DNA of 64,000 nucleotides, taken from assembly GCA_963709875.1 (NCBI GenBank), contig CAVPYB010000012.1:1-64000 (forward strand), in the 5' to 3' direction. Made by a program: the position numbers and the translations under genes. The notes beneath the pieces are model-generated. The model saw only the letters and a list, made by a program, of their open reading frames with translations, was not told the DNA's origin and made no database searches. Positions 11,901 through 18,386 of the stretch are shown here, one piece after another (the stretch's first letter is position 1; each line of letters begins with the position of its first letter). This DNA comes from JAQBDA01 sp963709875. Lineage in GTDB: Bacteria; Chloroflexota; Anaerolineae; Anaerolineales; UBA4823.

Positions 11901-13179
11901 ATTACCAAACAGCAACGGTGGAGGGGGGATTAACGCGGAGAGCAGCGATCTTGTTATAGAGGGAAACACCGTTTCGGGGAACTACTCCTACGCCACAGGT
12001 GGCGTCCTGCTATCTGGTACCAACGCAGACATTATAAATAACATCATCGTCGATAATGATAGTTTGTACAACGCCGCGGGAATCATGATTTGGTCAGCAG
12101 AACATATCAACCTGAACTTGCATCATAACACGATCGCCCGCAATAGCGGGGATGTGGGGGCGGGCGTACTGGTGGCTACCGGACCGGTCACGTTGACGAA
12201 CAATATCATCGTCAGCCAGACAGTGGGCATCTATTCGGCGGGTGATGCCAACCTGGAAGGGACGCTGTGGGGAAGCGGAATCTGGGCTAACGGGCAGGAC
12301 TGGGCCGGCGATGGCACGATCATCACCGGCACGATCAACGTTTGGGGCGACCCGAAGTTCATCGACCCGGATAACGGCGACTACCACATCGGCTACGGCA
12401 GCGCGGCGTGGGATGCGGGGGTGGATGCCGGTGTGTACACAGACATCGACGGCGAAGCGCGCCCGGTCGGGGCAGGATTCGATATCGGGGCAGACGAGCT
12501 GCAGGCCGCCCTGCGCCTGGCGCTGAATGCCGGCCCGGACCCGGTCGCCTCCGGTGGGAGCCTGACCTACACACTGATTGTGACTAACAGCGGGGCGGTT
12601 GACCTGCACGCGCTGATCACCGCCACGCTGCCGGAGCAGGTCATGCCAGGCGGCACGGTCACCTGGACGGCCACTTTGCCCGCACCCGGCGGGGGCTGGA
12701 CGGAGACCGTGGTCGCATTGGTCGATGCGGGCTACTCCGGGCCGCTGACCGGAACGCTGATGGCGAGCACATTGGAAGGAGCGCGTGGAGTGATCAGCAG
12801 CACCATCACTGCCATCCAGCCGGTCTCGGGTTTGACAGCGCTTAACAGCAGCCCGACCATCCTGGGGCAGTCGACCGCCTTCACTGCAACGGTTACAGCC
12901 GGCAGCGGCATAAGCTACGACTGGGATTTCGGCGATGGGAACGGCGCATCCGGGCAGGTCGTCACGCACACTTATCTGGCAGCCGGGACATATACCGCCA
13001 CGGTCACGGCATCCAACGCGGTGAGCCAGGGATCAGCCTTTTCAATGGTTGCAGTCTATTCATCTGAGCACAAGGTATTCCTGCCGATCTGCTCGAAGCA
13101 GTATTCTGGCTCAACGTTACCTCCCCCCCAGCACAATATTGTCTCACCATCCAAAAAAGTATTGATCGCCCTCAGATAG
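8972..13179 (+). CDS. Giant secreted right-handed beta-helix protein with DUF11 and PKD domains (frameshifted)
   Basis: About 1400 residues when restored. A signal peptide (MKAHRLILPTLLGLALVGVL...SRA) is followed by two long modules. Each opens with RYVATSGADTGDCTNP and AVDRxGEGDEVRVAxGVYTD, continues through many parallel beta-helix rungs (short repeats ending in N-G/S-N-T, such as NTFIANST and GGGIHIRDS), and closes with GDYHIGYGSAAWDAGVDAG plus FDIGADEL. A DUF11-like domain (LTYTLIVTNSGAVDL) and a PKD domain (YDWDFGDGNGASGQVVTHTY) follow. The tail carries HKVFLPICSKQ. The frame slips near 10330 and twice around 11490, at runs of G. The start has a GGGGAGG ribosome site. Probably an exported adhesin or polysaccharide-binding or -cleaving protein; no catalytic residues identified. 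Confidence 0.85.
9152..9272 (+). repeat. Internal gene duplication A, copy 1
   Basis: About 120 bases encoding the module-opening segment are almost identical at the DNA level to 11103-11223, including silent positions. Confidence 0.85.
10910..11085 (+). repeat. Internal gene duplication B, copy 1
   Basis: About 175 bases encoding the module-closing segment (TGTVNVWGEPGFIDPDNGDY onward) are nearly identical to 12329-12502. Confidence 0.85.
11103..11223 (+). repeat. Internal gene duplication A, copy 2
   Basis: Near-identical to 9152-9272; a recombination and misassembly hazard. Confidence 0.85.
12329..12502 (+). repeat. Internal gene duplication B, copy 2
   Basis: Near-identical to 10910-11085. 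Confidence 0.85.
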
Positions 13180-13549
13180 ATGCATGATTTTCACTGCTCG
13201 GATGAATACAAGGATCGTGGCTATCAGGGGATAAGATAGATACTCGTAAATGTCACTCAGAGCCGTTGCAGACGGCGAAGAGTCCCTGCTGCGATCGTAA
13301 CATACAAACCTAACTGGGATTCTTCAGTCGCTTCGCTCCCTCAGAATGACAGTTTGCATTCACACATTCCATGGGTTACAATCCCACATTATTCACCACT
13401 TACCGACTGGCAGATCGCTCTCATGGAGTACATCCTCAGCAGGCTTCCACTTCGATAACTCTACAAACTCCGCGCGATCTGCGGTTAGATACAATATAAA
13501 CACACATAAAAATACTGATAGCCTCTAATATGCCAGAAGATTATCGACT
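13180..13549. other. Intergenic region with a REP-like imperfect palindrome
   Basis: No convincing gene in these 370 bases. An open stretch at 13346-13528 has no ribosome site and unlikely composition. Around 13318-13350 the plus strand reads GATTCTTCAGTCGCTTCGCT and then CCCTCAGAATGAC, whose ends (ATTCT/AGAAT) pair around a loop. Short motifs of this GATTCTTC...CAGAATGAC type are common dispersed intergenic repeats in several bacterial groups. Confidence 0.5.
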
Positions 13550-14269
13550 ATGAGCCATAACGCAGAAGAAATCATAACCCACCTCAAGTCGCTCGCCAAT
13601 CCGGACAACGTTGCCGGGATGGGGCGCTACGGCATCAGCACCGAGAACGCGCTGGGTATCTCGATCTACACCCTGCGCCCGCTGGCGAAGGAGATCGGTC
13701 GCGATCACGAGCTGGCATTGGCGCTGTGGGAGTCCGGTATCCACGAGGCGCGCCTCCTGGCAGCCTATGTCGACGACCCATCCATGGTTAGCGAAGATCA
13801 AATGGAGCGCTGGGCGCTTGATCTCGACTCGTGGGATGTATGCGATCAGGTGTGCAGCAGCCTGTTCGATAGCACCCCATTCGCCTACCAGAAAGCATTT
13901 GAATGGAGCGAGCGCGAGGAGGAGTTCGTCAAGCGCGCCGGCTTCGTGCTGATGGCAGCCCTCTCGGTGCACGACAAGAAGTCGCCCGACGAGCGCTTCG
14001 AGCAGTTCTTCCCAATCATCCTGCGCGAGGCCACCGACGAGCGCAACTTCGTCAAGAAGGCGGTCAACTGGGCGCTGCGCCAGATCGGCAAGCGCAGCCG
14101 ATATTTGAACGAGCTGGCAATCCAGACCGCCCAGGAGATCCAGGGGATTGACTCGCGCTCCGCACGCTGGATCGCTTCCGACGCGCTGCGCGAACTGACC
14201 GGCGAGAAAGTGCGGAAGCGGTTGGAAAAGTATGCAGCGCAGAGTACGCCGAGAGCGCAGAGTTCTTGA
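13550..14269 (+). CDS. DNA alkylation repair protein, AlkD-like HEAT-repeat glycosylase
   Basis: An intact 239-residue all-helical protein of the AlkC/AlkD family, which removes bulky or cationic alkylated bases such as N3- and N7-alkylpurines. The helical repeats run through the whole chain. The segment WALDLDSWDVCDQVCSSLF carries the Trp and, four residues on, the Asp expected at the active-site cleft (W...D of AlkD). NFVKKAVNWALRQIGKRS carries the second conserved Trp. The length fits the family (about 220-240). It is monocistronic with no neighbours of related function. The last ten codons lie in a GCAGAG-rich stretch that resembles a repeat found elsewhere in intergenic DNA, so the natural C-terminus may be shorter. 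Confidence 0.9.
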   Translation: MSHNAEEIITHLKSLANPDNVAGMGRYGISTENALGISIYTLRPLAKEIGRDHELALALWESGIHEARLLAAYVDDPSMVSEDQMERWALDLDSWDVCDQVCSSLFDSTPFAYQKAFEWSEREEEFVKRAGFVLMAALSVHDKKSPDERFEQFFPIILREATDERNFVKKAVNWALRQIGKRSRYLNELAIQTAQEIQGIDSRSARWIASDALRELTGEKVRKRLEKYAAQSTPRAQSS

Positions 14270-14370
14270 AGTTGTAATTCCCTGAATACAACTTCCCGGA
14301 AGCGGGAATAAAAGATACAATCAGCTATCATGTTACCTGCTATTTCACAGTTAGCTTCCGGGAAGTATAA

Positions 14371-15265
14371 ATGCCGTCATCGTATATCCTGATAAACGAC
14401 CTGCGCGTACATTACCTGCACTGGAACCTGGGACTGGGCGGGCGGCCGGTCGTGCTGCTGCACGGGCTGGCTTCCAACGCCCGCATCTGGGAGCTGGTCG
14501 CACCGTATTTGCAGGAGTACGGCATGCAGGTGCTGGCACCGGACGGGCGCGGGCACGGGCTGACAGATAAGCCGGAAGGCGATTACGGCTTCGAGACCTA
14601 CCACCGTGACCTGGCAGGCTTCATCAACACCCTGGAGCTGGAGAGACCGCTGTTGGTGGGGCACTCGTGGGGTGCAGCCCTGGCACTGGATTACGCCGCC
14701 CGCGTGCCGGTTGGGCCTCGCGCCCCGGCCGGGATCGTACTGGTGGATGGCGGCATGATCCAGCTGGACCAGGAACCCGGGGCAACCTGGGAGAGCATCC
14801 GCGAGCGCCTGACCCCGCCCCGGCTGGCAGGCATGCCGCTGGAAGTCGTTCCTGGAGCGCCTGCGAGAGGGCAGCCCTCTCTGGCAGCCCGAAGACATGC
14901 AAGCAAACGATGCCTGGCTGCCGGTCGTCCTGGCCAACTTCGAGGTCCACGCAGACGAGACGATCTCCCCCCGACTGAGCTTCGATCACCATATGCAGAT
15001 CGTGCGCGCCATGTGGGAGTTCGAGACCTACCAGCGCTACCAGCGCCTGCGCTGCCCGACCCTGCTGCTGCCGGCGCGCATGTCCGGGCCGCTCTCCGAG
15101 CGTGAGGCCGGGTTCATCGCCGCCAAGCAGCGCGGGGCGGCATACCTGCTGGCACACCACGAAAAGGTCGCCGTACAGTGGATGGAAAACAGCATCCACG
15201 ACATCCCCCTGCAGCGCCCAGAAGAGCTTGCCAGGGCTATTTTTGCCTTCGCGGAAGGGCTCTAA
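14371..15265 (+). CDS. Alpha/beta-fold hydrolase (frameshifted)
   Basis: About 297 residues when restored. The opening strand and oxyanion region read RPVVLLHGLASNARIW. DGRGHGLTDKPEGDYGFETY follows, and the nucleophile elbow is LLVGHSWGAALALDYA, with Ser as nucleophile. The frame slips near 14838; the next frame continues as FLERLREGSPLWQPEDM and LPARMSGPLSEREAGF. The C-terminal HDIPLQRPEELA supplies the catalytic His. The acid residue position is less clear (LLLPARM lacks the usual Asp), so the triad may be completed elsewhere. Probably a cytoplasmic esterase or C-C hydrolase; the substrate is unknown. The gene appears to stand alone. Confidence 0.82.
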
Positions 15266-15293
15266 CTGAATTGAAAGGTTTTCTCTAAATAAC

Positions 15294-15322
15294 TTGACGC
15301 CTATATAATATTGTGCTAGTAT
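15294..15322 (+). promoter_or_regulatory. Promoter of the LysM lipoprotein gene
   Basis: TTGACG at 15294-15299, a 17-base spacer, and TAGTAT at 15317-15322. An alternative TATAAT at 15304-15309 is too close to the -35 to pair with it. Confidence 0.6.
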
Positions 15323-15328
15323 CATTGC

Positions 15329-15409
15329 AAATTGGCAAAACCAATTGGATAAATCCCATCCTACGCAAGTGCAGCAAGACGGCAAATTGGGTGCCGTCTA
15401 TAAAGGAGA
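15329..15409 (+). ncRNA. Structured 5' leader before the LysM lipoprotein gene
   Basis: The leader can fold. AAATTGG/CCAATT flank GCAAAA near 15331-15350, TGGAT/ATCCCA pair around AA, and a perfect 7-bp stem AGACGGC/GCCGTCT (15377-15383, 15393-15399) ends just before the ribosome site. The text GGCAAAACC...ACGCAAGTGC weakly recalls the conserved core of type I cyclic-di-GMP riboswitches, but key pairings do not fit. Confidence 0.3.
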
Positions 15410-15415
15410 ATGTCC

Positions 15416-16117
15416 ATGTTTGACAAGCGCTTCCTGATTTTTCTGGCGATCGCTTTGCTCATCCTGGGGCTGACCGCCTGCGTGCGACCAGCTTCTACGC
15501 CGCCGAGCACCGAAGCGGTTCCAACCAGCGCAGAGAGTTTCCCCCTTCCCGGCGAGACCGAAGATGTCATGAGCCAGCTCGAACAGGCTGCCACCCAGAC
15601 GATCATGGCGGCCCAGGGCACACCCATGACCCCACCCACCACGCCTCTGGTAGATGCCACGGCGGTTTCCCCACAGGAGACCCCGTCGGCGCAAGCCACC
15701 AGCGACGTCCAGCTCCCGGCAGTGCCGGTCGAATCGGCTGCGACAGCCACACCGGTCCCGCTGCCCTCCCCCACACCTGGGATCCCGTCCTCCTGGACCT
15801 TACAGAAAGGGGAGCACCCATACTGCATCGCCCGCCGGTTCAATGTCAACCCCCAAGAACTTCTGAGCTTGAACGGGTTGAGCGCCAATTCATTTTTCTA
15901 TGGCGGCATGGTGCTGAAGATCCCCCAGACCGGTAACCCCTTCCCGGCAAACCGCTCCCTGCGGGCACACCCGACCAATTTCACAATCTCCTCCGGTGAT
16001 ACGATCTACTCCGTTGCCTGCGTGTTTGGCGCTGTAGACCCCTACGCCATCGCGGCTGCGAACGGTATTTCATCGCCTTATACCCTGACAGCGGGACAGA
16101 GCATCTATATCCCGTAG
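15416..16117 (+). CDS. LysM-domain lipoprotein
   Basis: A 233-residue exported lipoprotein. The signal peptide ends in the lipobox LGLTAC, so Cys near residue 19 would be lipidated at the outer face of the membrane. A Pro/Thr/Ser-rich linker of about 100 residues follows. Two LysM-like modules then bind peptidoglycan or similar glycans: one around WTLQKGEHPYCIARRFNVN and one around TISSGDTIYSVACVFGA, each with the NG turn and a final I-P strand. I chose the ATG at 15416, which is 7 bases from GGAG, over the ATG at 15410, which is 1 base from it. It has its own promoter, a structured leader and a downstream terminator, so it is a single-gene unit. Confidence 0.88.
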   Translation: MFDKRFLIFLAIALLILGLTACVRPASTPPSTEAVPTSAESFPLPGETEDVMSQLEQAATQTIMAAQGTPMTPPTTPLVDATAVSPQETPSAQATSDVQLPAVPVESAATATPVPLPSPTPGIPSSWTLQKGEHPYCIARRFNVNPQELLSLNGLSANSFFYGGMVLKIPQTGNPFPANRSLRAHPTNFTISSGDTIYSVACVFGAVDPYAIAAANGISSPYTLTAGQSIYIP

Positions 16118-16145
16118 CACACAGACTTACATTCGAGACCCGATC

Positions 16146-16180
16146 AGGAGTAGCCTGAACTCCCCCAACCGGCTACTCCT
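16146..16180 (+). terminator. Hairpin downstream of the LysM lipoprotein gene
   Basis: Perfect 10-bp stem AGGAGTAGCC/GGCTACTCCT with a 15-base loop; the following bases are AT-rich (GAATTATTTA) but not a T run, so termination strength is uncertain. Confidence 0.6.
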
Positions 16181-16205
16181 GAATTATTTAGAAGCTATCT
16201 CAATT

Positions 16206-16220
16206 AGAAGTTACGCAGTT
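16206..16220 (+). repeat. Short dispersed motif AGAA(G)TTACGCAGTT
   Basis: AGAAGTTACGCAGTT matches 28561-28575 in 14 of 15 positions. Both copies are intergenic. Confidence 0.5.
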
Positions 16221-16271
16221 TGGAAAAAATGTTAGTGCGTATTGCACGCATTTATGAGGAAAGGCGGAGCG

Positions 16272-16799
16272 ATGACATTCGAAACGCTCTCATCTAAAAC
16301 GCTCTACCAGGGCAAGGTCTTCGACCTGCACCAGGAGCAGGTGCGCATGCCGAACGGCAAGACAGCCCGGCTTGATATTATCGAACACCCGCCATCGGTC
16401 ACCGTGCTGCCGCTGGATGACGAAGGCTATATCTGGTTCATCCGCCAGTACCGGCACGCCGCAGGGGTGGAAATACTGGAGCTACCTGCGGGTGTGGTTG
16501 AAAGCGGGGAGGATCCGGAGACCTGCGCCCGGCGCGAGATCAGAGAGGAGACCGGCATGTCCGCCGCCTCAATCCAACTTTTGGGCGAGTTCTTCCTGGT
16601 GCCGGGGTATTCGTCTGAATATATGTACGTGTACCTGGTGAGGGAGCTGAAGCCCGACCCGCTGCCCGGCGATGAGGACGAGTTCATCACGGTCGAGCGC
16701 ATCCCGGTCGAGGCAGCCTACCGGATGGCGGAGGCGGGGGAGCTCCGCGACGCCAAATCGATCGCCGCCTTACTGCTTGCCGCGCCGCACCTCAAGTAG
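16272..16799 (+). CDS. NUDIX hydrolase, ADP-ribose pyrophosphatase-like
   Basis: A 175-residue NUDIX enzyme, probably cleaving ADP-ribose or similar nucleoside diphosphate sugars. The complete NUDIX box GVVESGEDPETCARREIREE with TGM after it matches GX5EX7REUXEEXGU. The upstream strand IWFIRQYRHAAGVEILELPAG is characteristic of ADP-ribose pyrophosphatases, and LLGEFFLVPGYSSEYMYVYL follows the box as in that subgroup. The ATG at 16272 follows AAGGCGGAG; an in-frame ATG at 16242 has no ribosome site. It is followed by a strong terminator shared with the convergent YgiT gene. Confidence 0.92.
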   Translation: MTFETLSSKTLYQGKVFDLHQEQVRMPNGKTARLDIIEHPPSVTVLPLDDEGYIWFIRQYRHAAGVEILELPAGVVESGEDPETCARREIREETGMSAASIQLLGEFFLVPGYSSEYMYVYLVRELKPDPLPGDEDEFITVERIPVEAAYRMAEAGELRDAKSIAALLLAAPHLK

Positions 16800-16840
16800 C
16801 GCTCTCATACTTAACGCTGATACGCACTTAAAGATGAAAT

Positions 16841-16883
16841 TTGGGGTGTTCGGGCGGGCTGCGCCCGAACACCCCAATCTTTT
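16841..16883 (+). terminator. Strong terminator after the NUDIX gene
   Basis: A perfect 16-bp stem (16841-16856 with 16862-16877), loop GGCTG, followed by TCTTTT. It lies between convergent genes and may serve both, although the minus-strand T tract is weaker. Confidence 0.85.
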
Positions 16884-16908
16884 CAACACTCTGTAGATCA
16901 GTTTTAGT

Positions 16909-17211
16909 CTATTGGAGGTGGGGCTGGTCTGCGCCCAGGGATGGCTCGGCGCCCGGCACCTGGCCCCGCCGCCGGGGTGAGTTGCGTCCGGCCTCCGGGT
17001 GCAGCAAGGCATTCAGCCACTTTACGGCCCGCATATCATACTCCCGCCGCCCGCACATGTCGCAGACCCAGGCGGGGAAGTTCGGTACGGTGACCAGTTC
17101 TTCGTTCAGCCAGGTGAAGTAAGTGATATGCTGCAGGTAGAACACACCCGTCTGGCATTCCGGGCAAGGGGCTATAGCTGTTTTCAAGTCACGGGAGCGT
17201 TCTTTTGGCAT
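16909..17211 (-). CDS. YgiT-type zinc-finger protein
   Basis: A 100-residue small protein with two CXXC pairs typical of the MqsA/YgiT zinc finger: CPECQTGVFY and WVCDMCGRREYD, separated by a hydrophobic segment (HITYFTWLNEELVTVPNFPA). In toxin-antitoxin systems this finger is the N-terminal part of an antitoxin. Here there is no C-terminal helix-turn-helix and no MqsR-like toxin gene beside it, so an antitoxin role is not supported. The last ~30 residues are Arg/Pro-rich and low in structure. A -10 box ends 10 bases before the ATG, giving a nearly leaderless transcript with no ribosome site. Confidence 0.75.
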   Translation of the reverse strand: MPKERSRDLKTAIAPCPECQTGVFYLQHITYFTWLNEELVTVPNFPAWVCDMCGRREYDMRAVKWLNALLHPEAGRNSPRRRGQVPGAEPSLGADQPHLQ

Positions 17212-17221
17212 GGCTGAACAT

Positions 17222-17227
17222 ATTATA
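17222..17227 (-). promoter_or_regulatory. -10 box of the YgiT-type gene
   Basis: TATAAT on the minus strand, 10 bases before the ATG; the -35 region is weak. It implies an mRNA with almost no 5' leader. Confidence 0.5.
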
Positions 17228-17361
17228 CGCCAATATTTCCTCTAAAAACGGTTAAGAATCATGCCATCCCTGACAATCCTGTGGGTTTTGTCACAATTAA
17301 CGGGACAGGTCAGCAGCCTATAACCAAAACGAGAACATTATGGTATATTGGGTTTGCATGA

Positions 17362-17377
17362 CCGGCATGCATGCCGG
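17362..17377. promoter_or_regulatory. 16-bp perfect palindrome before deoC
   Basis: CCGGCATGCATGCCGG is self-complementary and lies about 25 bases before the deoC start and 12 bases after a possible -10 (TATATT, 17344-17349), a position suited to an operator. Confidence 0.45.
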
Positions 17378-17403
17378 AAGAGCTTACCGGAAAAGGACAA
17401 CCA

Positions 17404-18366
17404 ATGGGAGCAAAAAACGAACGCAACCCCGGAACGCCGCTCGATCTGGACTGGGTGTACGGCGCTCGGGTAAACCGCAGCGCGGTCGAACGCCGCACCG
17501 CAACCCTCCCGAAACGGCGCACGGTGAAGAAAGAATGGCAGGCTGCCTGGCTGCTGCGGGCGATCACCTGCATCGATCTGACCACCCTGGCCGGTGATGA
17601 TACGCCCGGCAAAGTCAGGCGCCTGTGCGCAAAAGCCCGGCATCCGCTGCGCCCGGACATGCTGGCAGACCTGGGATTCGAAGATGGCTCGATCACCGTC
17701 GGTGCGGTGTGCGTTTACCCCAGCCGGGTGAAGGAGGCTGTCGAAGCGCTGCGAGGTACGGATATCCCGGTCGCATCGGTGGCAACCGGTTTCCCGGATG
17801 GGCAGACGCCGATCCCCCAGCGCATCGCAGAGATCGAGCAGGCTATCGAGGCCGGGGCGCGCGAGATCGATATCGTCATCACCCGCACCCACGTCCTGAC
17901 CGGGAACTGGCAGGCGCTTTACGATGAGGTCAGGCTGTTCCGGGAGACTTGCGGCGAGGCCGCCCATATGAAGACCATCCTCGGCACCGGCGATCTGGCC
18001 ACCCTGAAACAGGTCTACCAGGCCAGCCTGGTGGCGATGATGGCCGGCTCGGATTTCATCAAGACATCCACCGGAAAAGAGAGCGTCAATGCCACGCTGG
18101 AATTCGGCCTGGTGATGACGCGTGCCATCCGCGAGTACCACGGTCGCACCGGCTATAAAGTCGGCTTCAAGCCAGCCGGCGGGATCAGCAAGGCCAAGCA
18201 GGCGCTCGCCTGGCAGGCGCTGATGAAAGAGGAGCTGGGCGACGAATGGCTGCATCCCGATTTATTCCGCTTCGGCGCCAGCAGCCTGCTGACCGACCTT
18301 GAGCGCCAGCTCTACCACTTCATCACCGGTCATTACGCCGCCCGGCACCATATGCCGATGGGATGA
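17404..18366 (+). CDS. deoC: Deoxyribose-phosphate aldolase
   Basis: A 320-residue class I aldolase that splits 2-deoxyribose 5-phosphate into glyceraldehyde 3-phosphate and acetaldehyde. The catalytic set is visible: the Asp pair region in GAREIDIVI, the Schiff-base Lys in FIKTSTGKESVNATLE, and the second Lys in YKVGFKPAGGISKAKQAL. It carries an N-terminal extension of about 60 residues relative to the E. coli enzyme (259 residues), as in the longer DeoC subgroup. The ATG at 17404 has AAAAGGA upstream; the ATG at 17371 does not. A 16-bp palindrome lies just upstream. The ALDH16-type gene begins 20 bases downstream and would oxidise the acetaldehyde, a coherent deoxynucleoside-salvage pair. 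Confidence 0.95.
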   Translation: MGAKNERNPGTPLDLDWVYGARVNRSAVERRTATLPKRRTVKKEWQAAWLLRAITCIDLTTLAGDDTPGKVRRLCAKARHPLRPDMLADLGFEDGSITVGAVCVYPSRVKEAVEALRGTDIPVASVATGFPDGQTPIPQRIAEIEQAIEAGAREIDIVITRTHVLTGNWQALYDEVRLFRETCGEAAHMKTILGTGDLATLKQVYQASLVAMMAGSDFIKTSTGKESVNATLEFGLVMTRAIREYHGRTGYKVGFKPAGGISKAKQALAWQALMKEELGDEWLHPDLFRFGASSLLTDLERQLYHFITGHYAARHHMPMG

Positions 18367-18386
18367 GGGCAGGATTGGAGATCATC

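Noticed and set aside
13346..13528. Possible 60-codon gene
   Set aside because: No ribosome site, AT-rich codon use unlike the neighbours, overlapping a dispersed repeat.
15329..15409. Cyclic-di-GMP riboswitch
   Set aside because: Only fragments of the core are present and required pairings fail; kept as an unassigned structured leader.
16909..17211. Antitoxin of a toxin-antitoxin pair
   Set aside because: A YgiT-type finger is present but there is no helix-turn-helix and no toxin gene on either side.
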